Positions 30,401 to 42,711 of a DNA stretch of 64,000 bases are shown one piece after another. The notes below the pieces were generated by a model. The model ran no database searches. It saw only the letters and a program-made list of their open reading frames with translations, and was not told the DNA's origin. Both the position numbers and the translations under genes were made by a program. Every line of letters begins with the position of its first letter. Position 1 is the first letter of the stretch. Source of the DNA: Oscarella lobularis (lineage: Eukaryota > Porifera > Homoscleromorpha > Homosclerophorida > Oscarellidae); contig NC_089185.1 of the NCBI RefSeq assembly GCF_947507565.1, positions 992,001 through 1,056,000 on the forward strand. The letters are read 5' to 3'.

Positions 30401-33400
30401 TCAAGGTCGATTAAGAATTGAAGTTATAGTAGAAGAGAGCCCGACAGGATTAACGGCAGTGACGACCACGAACAGCTCTCGCACCGAACCGACGTTGGCA
30501 GTAATGGAAGGAGACAACGTCTCAATCCACTGCATTATATCGGAAGAACCCTTTCTGCTGCCGAGAGAGACCTCAAATTTCAGAGTGGTGTCAGACTGAA
30601 ATGACGAGGACCACGACAGTACGACGTTTTCACCGTCCGTCCAACGTCCAGTGACAGAATTCCGAAGAATCCTAGGACGCTGCTGAACAATTCGTACGTT
30701 CGAAGTAACAGCGCGACTGGCTAGATTGGCGACGTTCACCGCTCTCACTGATAGAGTGTACGTCGATCCCGACATCATATTCAAGCTGTCGATTCTCGCT
30801 CGTCTATAAAGACCCACGTTGATCCAACCAGTCGTCACGCGGGGACCGGCCAAGTTCGCTTCATAGTGCGTGATTTGGGTTGGATCGTCAAAGTCGTTCC
30901 ACCAAAAATCCACTGTGCCATTGTCTATTTGGTATCCTTCTGACGTGACAAAGACGGAAGGAGCCGTTTGAGTCTGGACGCGGGCATTCAGTTCCGACGG
31001 CGGCGAAGTTACAAAATAAATTCCACTTGACGAATTTTCTGCTTCCAAATTTGCAAAATTACGGCACCGAACTGACACGTAGAAGCGGTGTCCATTCTTG
31101 AGCGATGACACAGTTGCAGATCCTGTCATTGTCGAGCCGTCAACTCTTCTATAGCGAAGCAATTCTGTAGATCCCGGCGTCAGTCCTTAATTAAACAGAA
31201 AAACACATTTTAGCTCAATACTGTAAATAGCATCGACGAATTAAATACATGATAAATCGAATAACTGCTGGTGTTCCGTTATAAAGTACATCTACATCGG
31301 ATTTTTATAGCGGTTTGGTAGGGCTCGAGAGTACAGATCCTTCGCATCGGTTAGCTCTCACCCTCAAACCCTTCCAAACCGTTTATAGGGCTACAGCTAT
31401 TTGGGAGGCTATAAGCAAGGACTTTTTATAGAGACCTAAATGAACGGTACTGCACATTCTTACCGATGCCCCACTCGCAGTAATCTATTCCACTTTCGCT
31501 GTCTCGCGTTTCATTCCAACTGACATCGACTGTGTTTCTCGTGACGTACTGCTGGCCGGTGTTTCCGTGCAACAAACGGTTCAGTAAGCGCACGGAAACC
31601 GAAGGAGGTGTGTAGTCCACTTTTATAGGCGGTAGTTGGAGCTTCGCTGTTAGACCTGCAACGTTCGTTCCCAATATTGTCACGTAAATGTCACTGCCAT
31701 GAGCTGGTTCAGGTCCACTGTATTCGGCACGATTAGCAAGTCCTGTTGATGTGTAAGCTAAAAGCTGTTGGCCTCCTTCAACTGTTCCAATAGCCCAGAG
31801 GTATTCTCGAATACCACTTTCTCCGTCAAACATATTCCAGTGAACTTCCAGAATGTTAGCAGGAGACAGATATGAGCTGCTTGAGAATGCAGCCTTGCTG
31901 CTAACGAGGGAAGAGCTGTACTGTTTCCGACACAAGAAGAGCTCAACAGAGGAAAGTCTGATCAAATTCTCGGCTGCAGACACGGCACGCAATTCGATCA
32001 TTCCTTTCGACGACGTGGGAGAGTTGAAGTAGAGCGTGTACCTATTAGCAGACAAAAATGCAGCAAAACGTATTGCAATGATAGGAAAGAATATACCTGC
32101 CTCCCCTTGTTTGCTCTTTGTCAATCAATAAAGTTCTATGAATTCCGGAGGCCATGACTTGCAGTTGCTGACTTCGTCTTCTACCAGTAGATTTTCCAAA
32201 TATCACCAGCTTGTACGTCAGATTTGAGGTGAAATCGTACGCAAGACCAATCGTTCCAGATAAAAGTATAGCCACACTGTTATTAGCCTCGTCGAGAACT
32301 GTAGCTCTACCATCAATTATCTTCCAGTCGCCCACCGTTTCTCCAGCTAGAAGAGTCGAATTTAGCTGTGCATTCTTCGCTCTAAATGGCGATAGAACGT
32401 TATTTCCAAAGTCGTCGCAAGCAACAGCGTGAGGAGGAGTCGTATCGACTGTCACACCGTCCGACGTCACAGCTTTCGATTTTAGACCAGCCGCATCGTG
32501 AGCTATCACCGTAGCGTAGTAGCGCTTGTCGTGAATTAAATTGAGATTGCCTGCTTTCGCCGAAAGGCGAAGTCCTACGCTGTGAAACGAGACGACGTTG
32601 TCCAAGCCCGGCAAGTCGCCGATTCCTAGCTCGTAATAGGCAATAGCAGAGTGACGATCAAAAAACCCGTGCCAGTTGACCGAAAGAGAGGAGACGGAAT
32701 CCTGAAATTGTCTGTCCGAACGTTGATCGCCATCGAGAACAATACCAGCAATAGGATTCTCTGTGTCAACTACAATACCGTCAGTTGAAACAGACGTTTG
32801 CAGACCAATTGTGTTGACCGCTTGGACAGTGCCAAAATAACGCACACCATTCTCCAGGAGACCAAAATATTCAAAAAAAGAGACTGAAGGTTGCACAACA
32901 CGAAAAGCAGTTATATCGTCCGCTAAAAAGAAGAGATTTAATTAAAATCGTAGAATGAGCAGAGCAACTGACCGTCCGGTTGGGTGCCAAAAGCGATTCG
33001 ATAGTGCTGAAGTTGTGATTGGCCGTCTGAAAAAGATCCGGCGCAATTGACCTTCAAATAAGTACTGTTGGTGGTGAAATCCGCGTCTCCATCGGCGTTA
33101 GGAGTGACGTCGAGAAGCGCTCGCTTAACAGCGGGAGGCGACGTATCGACGGTGACTCCTCGTGAATTGAATAGAGCAAACTTACTATCGCTGTACCAAG
33201 CGCGTACGTAAATTGCGTAGACGGTGCGATGAGACAGGGCCAGGGAAGGTTTGAGAAGAATTACAGCATCGTTAAAGGGACCCGCTTCGTACCACGTCTT
33301 GTCCTCGTTTCGATCGAATACGTCTTCCCCTACATTGTGGGTCGTACCGGCACTGAATTGAAGGCGTTTCAAGGGCCACGAGGACAAGTGGGACGGTCTC

Positions 33401-36400
33401 GTCCACGAACCGACAAGCGACGACTCCGACGCTTGCACCGAGTGATCGTTTCTGTAGGATAATGAATCGAATACGGCCACCGTAGAGTCAGCAGGCACCA
33501 TGGAAGAGTTAACCTACAAAGAAAAAAAATTAGAGCATATACATAACAGTGCACTTTATTCTTGCCTCGGAGCATGGTGAAGGAAACGATCTTGGATTGC
33601 AAAGATTATGTCTAGCGGCGCAAGTGCAGTCGCCAACGCAATCTTCAACGGGACAAGAATGTCTCTCGATGAAGAGAACGCCCGAATTTCCTTTCGCCGA
33701 TGCAGCGACGACGCTCACTTGAATTTGATCGCTTCTCAACTCGACTCCATTGATGGCCCACAAAGAGACAAAAAATCGGTCACCCGGCCGAATGCTTCGA
33801 CCTGCGTCTGCTGAAACCGTCTGCCTAGCCTCTTCACTTCCGACGTGGCGAACAGTCCGATTGGACACGACGTCAGCACCGCTATACTTCGTGCCAATAG
33901 TCAACACGTAGGACTTGACGCCAGAATGAGCGTCGGCAAAACCGTACCAGGTAATGGAGAGAACAGTCGCAGTCCACTTCATTGGGTCTTCGAAGACGCC
34001 CGTCAAAGGTGCTGTCGCGTCAATAAAAAGACCTTCCAACGATCTGTAGTGAGTGCACAGTCGTGCTTCGTTGCAGGCAGTCACAGAAAGATAGTAGTGA
34101 AAGCCGTCTTGAAGAGTGATGTTGGGTCGAGCGATGCTGACGCTCGTCTCGCTGCCGACGAATTTGGGTTGCATCGCTGGAGTGACGTTGCGATGAGTGG
34201 TGATGCTGATTACGTGAGAAACGACCGGACTCTCCTTATCGTCGAATTCCCAACTGGCGACGAGCAACGATCGGCTGAATTGGGTTTTCGGTCGTAGAGA
34301 TCTGACGCCGAGATCGAATTGCGGTGTTTTCACCATGAACGGCGGCGAAGTGTCAATGAGAAAGCCATTCGACGATACCGTTGTTGACATGCCGGCACCG
34401 TTGTACGCTTTGACCGTCGAATAGATCTTTTTACCTCTGGGTAACTTAGAGCTAAGCGGTGCGATGCCGACTTCCTCTTTGAACGCTTTCGTCCACGGTA
34501 CGACGTCATCTTTACCAGCGCTCGTACCGGCACACCATTCGTAGTAGGTAATAGACGATTGAGGATCCTGAAAGCCAAACCATTTCGCAGTAACGACGTC
34601 ACTAAAAAATGTCAATCAAAGGCAGAAAAAATTTGAGCACAGGGGTTTGGAGACTCACTCTAATGGCTGGAATTGAACGTCTCGTTCTTGCGATCCGTCC
34701 CAGACAACTCCAGGCAAAGGCGGCGTTTGGTCAACAACGACTCCATCAGACGATACACTCTTGTACAAACGAACTCCGTTGAAGGCCTCGACTGTGAAGT
34801 AGTACGTTGCTCCAGGAATAAGAGACAATCCGCCAATGCTAAAATCTACACAGCAAGTAGACACTTTTAGTGGATGTGTATCAAGACAGTTGAAGACTCT
34901 ACCGGTCACTAGGCCAACATCGTGGAGTGGCACAACGTCGAATTCTCCTTCTTTAGTACCAATAGCGATACGGTAGTGGCTTAGCCCTGAGTGAGGATCG
35001 GCAAAGCCGTACCACTGTGCCGACAAAGTTCCAAGCTCTCTCTGATAGTCCGAATCCTACAATAAATAGTGGTTTAGGTAAAGGAATCCTATATTCGCGG
35101 ATTGGGGAAAAGCTTAGAGACTTGTCGTTTGACCGCTAGAAGCTAAAAACGCGTCTTCTCGTGCAACAAGTGATAGGGATAAAAAAATCTCTATGAAGGT
35201 TCACGACCTCCACAAAAATCTCTTACTTTGCCGGGCAAAGAGCCATCCAAAACGATGCCGCCAAAAGGCTTTGAACTGTCATATCCATACCCGTGGGTTG
35301 AGACCAGTGATTCCAAACCAGCTCTATTTTTAGCCTGAACATGAACATATCAATTTGACGTTAATTAAGCAAAACTAGCACTCGCTGACCTTGACAGTGA
35401 CGAAGTAGACGTGACCGTCACGCAGTGCATCAGAAGAAAATGTACAGAACTCAGCCTTTGTTGTTAGGCAGCTGATTACGTCAGCAAATTTGGGACTCGA
35501 GCCAATGCAGCACTGATAGAAATCAAAACCACTTTCTGGATCTTCAAATCCTCGCCAATTCGTTCGCACGACCCCCGTAATGTGACCGGTGTCTTCTCCC
35601 TCTATTGAAATGACTCCGAGAGTCGGTGGACTCGTGTCCAACGTCAAAGCGCCCGAAGAAACCTCGCTTTCCAGCCCAACGTGGTCAATAGCTGAACAAA
35701 AACGTCAGAAAATTCCACATTATTATTATTAAAACGAGAGATTTCGAAACATACCTTTGACGGTTGCATAATACGTTCTACCGCTCGGCAAAGAAAGTCC
35801 GGTGAGAAGTAAATGATCAGCATGGCCAATGCACCGATAAGGAATAACGTCAACTCCTAAGGGCCTCGTTCCTTCACAAGTGTCAAAACATCGTCTTCAC
35901 GCCATTTCCAAAATACTAAAATACTTACCAAGAGCGACACAGTATGTTTGAATGCCCGAGTCGTGCAGAGCAGCGTCTTCCTCTTCAGCATCAGAGAACC
36001 CTCGCCACTGAACAAGGACGGCGTCATTGGCACTCTGATAAGAACTCCCATCGACTCCACTGCCAATGAACACTCGCCCTGATCGAGGTGGCGACGTGTC
36101 GACTGTCAAGCCGTCAGAACAGATGACATGTCCGAGAACCTTCAAGTCAAGTTGACGTGCTCCCTCTATCGTTTGAAATTTAATGCAGAAGAAGTATCGA
36201 CGATTCGAATCTAGATTGACATTGCTTAAACGTACGAACGACGAATTCGTTTCGCCGCATCTCAACGCGGTGTCGCAGTTTCGCCACTCGGGCGTGCTTG
36301 CCACTAAAACCCAAGACACCGAGCCTTGCTTGTTCCACAGCCAAGCAGCGGCTATTTCGCTGTCAGATTTCGAATAATCAATGTCGTCGTCTGGATAAAG

Positions 36401-39400
36401 AACTGCCTGTTTAAGTTCTCCAGTTAGCGGATTAGGACTTGGAGTCAAACGAGAAGGCAACACGTCGATAAGGACAGGCGAAAGTTTGTCAATGTCATCG
36501 TAATAGGGCACTTTCGTGCTAACACTGAGACTTGAGCTCAAACCCACTTGATTGTACCCCTTCACAAGCAAGATAACCTTGCGCGATTTTGTGAGCGGCA
36601 GAACGACGGTCGTATTCAACTGAATCAACGACCCATTCTCAGGTTTCACTTGATTCCACTTAACTAGTGGAGTAGTCGGACTACTTGGGGTGGCGATCGT
36701 CCACTCGTAGGCATCAACTGCGACAGGCTTTCCGTTCTGAAGCACAGTCTTAAACGCTTCCCACGATCCAGAAAGCGCGTACACATTTTTCTTTGAGGTA
36801 GACTGAAGCGTTACCGATGCCCTTCCCGTTACAGGGCTGGTGGTCATGACTTGTAGCCCATCTGATAGAATGGGATCAAAGCAAAATAAAGGCGTACACG
36901 CATGAACGGCGACTCGATAAAAAAAGCCGGGCTGCAGCTGAACGAGCATTTTTCCTTGATGAGAAAAGCCTTTTCCCAAATCTTGTTTCACAACGGACAG
37001 TCCATTTTTGGTTTGATGAAGAACTTCCCATTTATAGTGAGTCACGTAGTGATCGTACTTTTCGTCCACTGACCAGTGAGCCTGGATCTCTTTAGAGCTC
37101 AGCTGAAAGTCGATATCGTCTTCGCAATGCTCTAACTTGAAGTTGCGAAGTGCCCGAGCCGTCGTAGCATCTCTTGATTGAGGATAGTAGCGAACCACAA
37201 TTTCTGTCTGAGATCTTTGTGCGATAATCCTTGCAGAAAACCCTTTCCAATCGTTGTTTTGTCGGCTTCGACTAGAAGGAAGTGCAAGCAATGTGCCATT
37301 ATTGACAAGAATTTCGGTAATCCAAGAACTTCCATTTTTCGTAGAAATCCATGCCGCCTCAAAGAACAAAGTGTACTTCTGGCCTGGAAGAGTGCTGTAG
37401 AAGAGAGAAACCTCGCAATCACTGTTGTCGTCAACACGACTGACATTTAATTGAATCCAATTCTTTGAAATAACAGCGCATTGATCACGATCTTTGATTC
37501 GTAATTCCGACCGGGTGTCTTTGCCAGTGCAACCAATACCATCAGAAACGACACCTTGAATACTCTTGCCCAAGACACGAACTCCATCGGAGCTCACAGT
37601 CACTTCTCCAGCCGAATTCCTCGCAATGACCGTAAAATAATAGGTGTTAAAAATAGTCAAATTGAGACCGGTGAAAAGAGCCTGTTTTTGAGAGGCGCTA
37701 ATATTGTGAAAAGCGACGACATTGTCCTGTCCACTAGCATTTCCAACACCGACGAGAAATGTGTCGGACGAAGAAAATCCAGACCAACGACAACGAAGAA
37801 CAGAGAGGCTTTCTTGAAAATCAACATCGGGACTGTTTTCCACCTGACTCGGATCATCAGTTGGAGACACGTCAAATAGAAAACCGGGCACAGGAGAGTG
37901 AGCTTGAAGAACGTAGGCAGACGAGTGTGCCATGACCGACAGTCCGGCTCTATTCGAAGCAACAACGACGAAGTACAGAAAATCGTGCCCATTCGCTTTG
38001 CTTCGAAGTAGAGACGAATTCACGGCGACACATATCGTCGAATTGGTGTCGCACTGTGCGAACGAGTCAATAGGCGTCAAGGAAAGTGCGTCGTCATTTC
38101 CTTTCGTCGTTCCAGCTCCCACGGAGAAGGCTAGCTGTTCATTAGTCTGCTCTGGGTCGATGAAAGCGGACTTTTTCCAGGAAATTTCTACGCGTTCCGG
38201 CTTCTGAACGACTTCAATGGTTCCCGAGAAGTGAGGCGAAGTGGTATCGACGAAGATCGGTCCAACTGTCCACTTCGAGTCCATTCCAGCTTTATTTGAA
38301 GCCTTCAAAATGACGTAGAATTCTTCCCCTAGTCCAAGCGTGGCGATTTCTTTGCTGACGGCATTGTGACCCTTGGTCGAGAAAAAGGGCGAGTAGAACG
38401 GCGGATTTTCATTGGCCGATCGACCTATGCCAATTTCGTAGTCGTCAATGCCGCTTTCAGGATCAACTACAGTCCAAGAGGAGTCAACAAAGCGATTGAC
38501 AGCCGTGTACAGAAGCAAGGACGACGACTTTGGACATACACCAAGGATCTTATTCTCAGCATCGGGCGACTTTAGGGGATACACGGATACCGAGTCAACG
38601 TGAAGAGCGTTTTCATTGCAAGATGAATCAGCCGCCAGAACTCCCACTCTCTCGCGAAAACCGTTAATCACCCAAACCGTCGAAGAATTCGTCTCGCGGA
38701 TGACACCCGGCTTGCTTCGCGCGTGCTGAACGTCAAATCCCTTCATTCGCGGAGGAGTGACGTCAACGGTGACGCCGTCCGAGCAGGCAACGAGCGACGG
38801 TTCCATAGCGTTATTGTACGCAATCACCGTCGCGAAATATTTTCCTGGCAAGACTTGCAGAGGTTGAGCGAAAGTTTGACTCGTTGTCGTGAAGAGCTTC
38901 CTGTCGACGTCCGTGATGCATTTGGAGCTAATAGCGTATTCGTAATGATGAATTCCGCTATCCTGATCGGAAAATCCGTTCCACGAGGCGACGACCGTCA
39001 AGTCTTGCTGATAATCTATGTCCGTCAGAGACTTGAAGTTGTCGAGCACTTCGCCGGCATTGGGTCGGCTGTCATCTATAGCAAATTTAAGCACTTTCTC
39101 GGCACTAAGTCCTGCGTCGTTCGTGGCGTTGATTGTCAAGTAGTAGAAGCGACCGTGCACCCCGGTGCTGTTGGAAAACTGGGAGGGATTGACCGAAACG
39201 ATGTACTTGAAATAATTGCAAAGACCTAGAGAAATGCAAGAGCAATTCTTATTCCCACAAACGTCCTAGAAAAAAAAACAGAGTTAGCTGAGAAATGCAT
39301 GCACACGCACCCAAACAGGCATTTTTTACCTGAGACGGCGGCTTTACGGCAACTCTTCCGGTGCCAAGGGACTTTCCATCAGGCTTGTCGCCAAGAAACC

Positions 39401-42293
39401 ACGTTACCGACGTAAGACTGCTATGCGGATCGTTGCTCATGAAGTCAAAACTGAGATGGTGAAAGAAAGTCGAGTTTAGAAACGTTAGCTGGCTGACACC
39501 GTCTCTCTCGAGCCACAAGTCGTTGATTTCCGGTTGAGACGAGTCAATGCTGAGAAGCGCTTTATCGACCGTAAAGCTGCCAAACGCGTCAATGGCCATC
39601 AACCACACAAAGATGTTGTCGCCGTTTTTGGTAGAAGTTGGAATAGTAAAGTTCTGCTGCAACGACGTCCCGCTCGACTTGTCCACTATCGTTATGAAAG
39701 AGCTGTCAAGTGGCCGTTTCGCAACGACACCGCGCGTCACGGAGTATTTCATTGCTACTATGCCGTTGAAGCTCTTGATGTTCAACAGAGATAACGGCGG
39801 TATGCCGTTGACGTTGAGAGTGATAGCCTGCTGATCGTAGGCACTGTCGATGTGAGCGTGGAACGGATTGATGGGTTTCAATAGATGATGATTCACGAGA
39901 TACGTGTTGTAGAAGTGACTCGTCCAATCGATCAATATTTTGTTATTTGCCGTCGTCTGCCATCGATTTCCACTGACCGTTGCCACGGACAGCGGATAAC
40001 GAAGAGGATGCAGAGAACTGACTTCGACTGATGAATTCTTCACGTACAGAATGAGTCGACGAGCCCTTCTAGTGTTCCCGGTATAGTCTCGCGCTGTGAG
40101 AACTACGGAATAGAGGCCTTCGGTCGGCAGATCAAAGTCCTGTTGGTTGGTATTGTTTGCATGCGCAAAATGAGACTCCGGCGACGCCTTCTCGCCGAGA
40201 TGAGTCAGCCCTTTCTCGACGACTTTGTAAACGTCCAAAAAGTAGGCGTCGATTCCGGCTCCGCCGGGTGAATCGACCCATCCCTTCCACCGAGCTTGGA
40301 TGCGGCCACTACGTACGGCGTACGGGCCGACGGAAAGCATGTCATCGGCCGTCACTCCGGGATCGCAAGAAACGCGATTATCAGTGCTGCAGTGAATTGG
40401 CGGGGCCTTGTCAAAGTTAAACTGAGCTGTGGTTGAAGCAGTCGATCCCGTGTAGTCGTGGTTCGTCGACGTTTTCGAGTCGTAGTTATAAATTGTGACG
40501 AAACCTCCATTTTTGACGTTCACTTCAACAAAAAGTCTAAAGAAGAAAAACAAGGTATTCTTCTTTGTGCATGTGGCATAAACACGCGTGGGAAATCGAA
40601 ACCGATACCCCGCACTTTCAAGTGGGATTCGGCGGGGTTAGATGGTTTACGCCTACGCTCACCTTTCGTTATCGACAAAGGTGACGCCTTTCAAGGAAAA
40701 GGAAGAAGAACAGTCGACGGGAGATTTCGGATTCGCGTTAGAAATGCTCGCGACCACGCCAGCAGACGTACATTGCAATGGCTGATCAGCAAGATCTCGC
40801 CTCACTCCTGCAATAAGAGAAGTCAAGATCCCCCACCCACCCAACTTCTGTTTAAATTACCTGCACTTGTCTGAGCCCAAACTTTGAATCGAACCGATGC
40901 GACTCCAAGTTTGTAGTCCCTGATCCAAGGTGGCTTGGTGTAATTGCGGTAGTCGGTGAGAAATCGTGTTGACGTGAACGTTCCAGAGCCGATTTTCGGT
41001 CCAATAAACGTTCCCGTCGTCGACACGGATACCTTGACTGGTGCGAGATTTGTAAACGTCGGCGGATGAGGAGCCTTTCCGTGAAGATAGGAAAAGTTGG
41101 CGAAGTGAGAGTGATCGTCTTCTACACTTGTGTCCGCCAGAACGATAGTGGGTTTATCAGTGACTTGATTAAAAGAAAATTACTCGTGTGCTTCCGTGCT
41201 ACTGACAGCAACCCTACTTGTATCGCATTTTGGCGGAGAAGAATATCCCGGTGCACAGGTGCAAGCGTCAGCTGAAGTCGACGTACCACTGCAGTAGCCA
41301 GGCCAGCACCAGTTGTTCAGCCAGGAGCATCGTGCTAGAGAGTGAAATGACGTAGAGACAAGATCTATAAGAATTCACTTACATAGACAGCTTTTCTTTT
41401 GTGGGTCTAGTTCAAATGCAATTTCGGTTGGACCTCGCCTCGATTGACATTCACTGCAAATGTTATCAGAAGGACTTGTGCATTTTTCCAACACGCAGTT
41501 AGATATTAAGGGACATCCTAAAGTCAGTTAGACTCTTTGCGTGTTGAAGGGATATCGCTGCGACTGACTATGTTGACACTGAGCTTTCTCTCCATAATAT
41601 TGATCGATACACCGGCAAGTGTCGGGCCAATAGCACGTGCCTCCGTGCTGACATCCTGGGCTGCAAATTGCTGTAAACAAAGAAAATAAGGGCAGAAGAG
41701 ACCTCCACTAATTAACGTACGATCATCACAAAGTCCACTTGAACTTCTTCTCCAGCCTGCACAGCAATCTCTGTAGTACGTTGTTATATATCTACTTCGT
41801 CGATGATATCTATCACAAAAGAGAATTGACGTGTTGAAATTAGTCCATATATATATATATATGTTGTCACCGACCTAGTACGGCCACATCGACTCCAGCC
41901 TGCAAATCCACAGCTCGTGTAATATCGTGAACTCACAGAATAGTATTGTAACGTTGCTCTGCTATATCTAGAGACAAAGGTGAAACAAAAAATGCATCAT
42001 GCGCCTTATTATTCAACCTACGTGCATGAATGATCAGCGCAAATTGCAGAGTTGAACAGAAAGAATAGCAGTAGACAACTTGACCACCTAAACAGACAAA
42101 CGGAGGGGTTCGCGCTACAGCACAAATGAAAACAGTCAAAAAAGGACGGTTAGAGAGTCTCGTTACTTTCAATATTAGCGTCAAGGAAATGACGAAAAGG
42201 TAGCCAGTCAGGCAGTCAGTCAGTACGGTAAGTCAAACGCATCCCAAAGAAACCGTCATGGGAACACCCAGCTCACCTCACTGCCCAAGCCAT
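30401..42293 (-). CDS. Giant secreted EMI-EGF-FN3-like repeat protein
   Basis: The start ATG 42293 gives, after a small intron, the signal peptide MAWAVRWSSCLLLFFLFNS. Exons at about 41735-41945 form an EMI domain (YYTSCGFAGWSRC, later RDCCAGWRR). An EGF-like module follows (41565-41670, CSPGCQHGGTCYWPDTC), then more Cys-rich exons (41240-41520). The remaining ~10 kb encodes a long tandem array of about 100-residue beta-sandwich units resembling FN3, each with A-x-W-x-GF-x-D-x2-SGIxxYexxIG and ending DGVxVDTxPP; at least a dozen such VDTxPP junctions are seen, for example near 32450, 33150, 34360, 34720, 35640, 36100, 38250 and 38765. It ends at TGA 30401 without a membrane helix. It is probably a large matrix or adhesion protein. 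Exon boundaries inside the array are only partly resolved; it could be more than one gene. Confidence 0.7.
31304..31388. repeat. Intronic foldback sequence
   Basis: The arms cggtttggtaggg (about 31311-31323) and cccttccaaaccg (about 31369-31381) are inverted with one mismatch and a loop of about 45 nt. It sits in an unusually long intron (31163-31430) of the giant gene and may be a small foldback element. Confidence 0.45.
35110..35215. repeat. Dispersed intronic repeat, second copy near 22650-22740
   Basis: The segment beginning gtcgtttgaccgctagaag and running through aaggttcacgac resembles 22652-22735 (gtcgtttgaccgttaaaag ... aaggttacgac) over about 90 bases with several substitutions and gaps. 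Both copies lie in introns. Confidence 0.5.
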
Positions 42294-42711
42294 GGCGCAG
42301 ACGTCGAAGGCGGAGTGGTTGCGCACTGGCGTTCTTGAAATTCAATTAGACCAAATTTGCATGCTGACGTCATTGTTTGTTCGGGTTACAGATGGCCTAC
42401 CGTAAATGTGCTTGCTAGCAGCTACTGTACTTCTAAGCTAAATCGACCTCGACAGCGACAGGCAGCATCCTCTTCTGTGATTGAATGTGCGATCTGAAGC
42501 AAGCCCGCGTGTAATCTAACCTTTTTCGCCTTTTTCAGACTCTCCTTTCTAGTGACACGGGCGACTAATTATAGACATACATATGTAGCTAGCTTGTAGA
42601 AGTGCTCGCTTGCTCTTCTAACCTGAAAGAGCCGTCATCCATTCCACAGTGAAAACAAGACATTTGCTAATCTATACGTGCCAAAAATTAAACATGCAAG
42701 TCCACAACATT

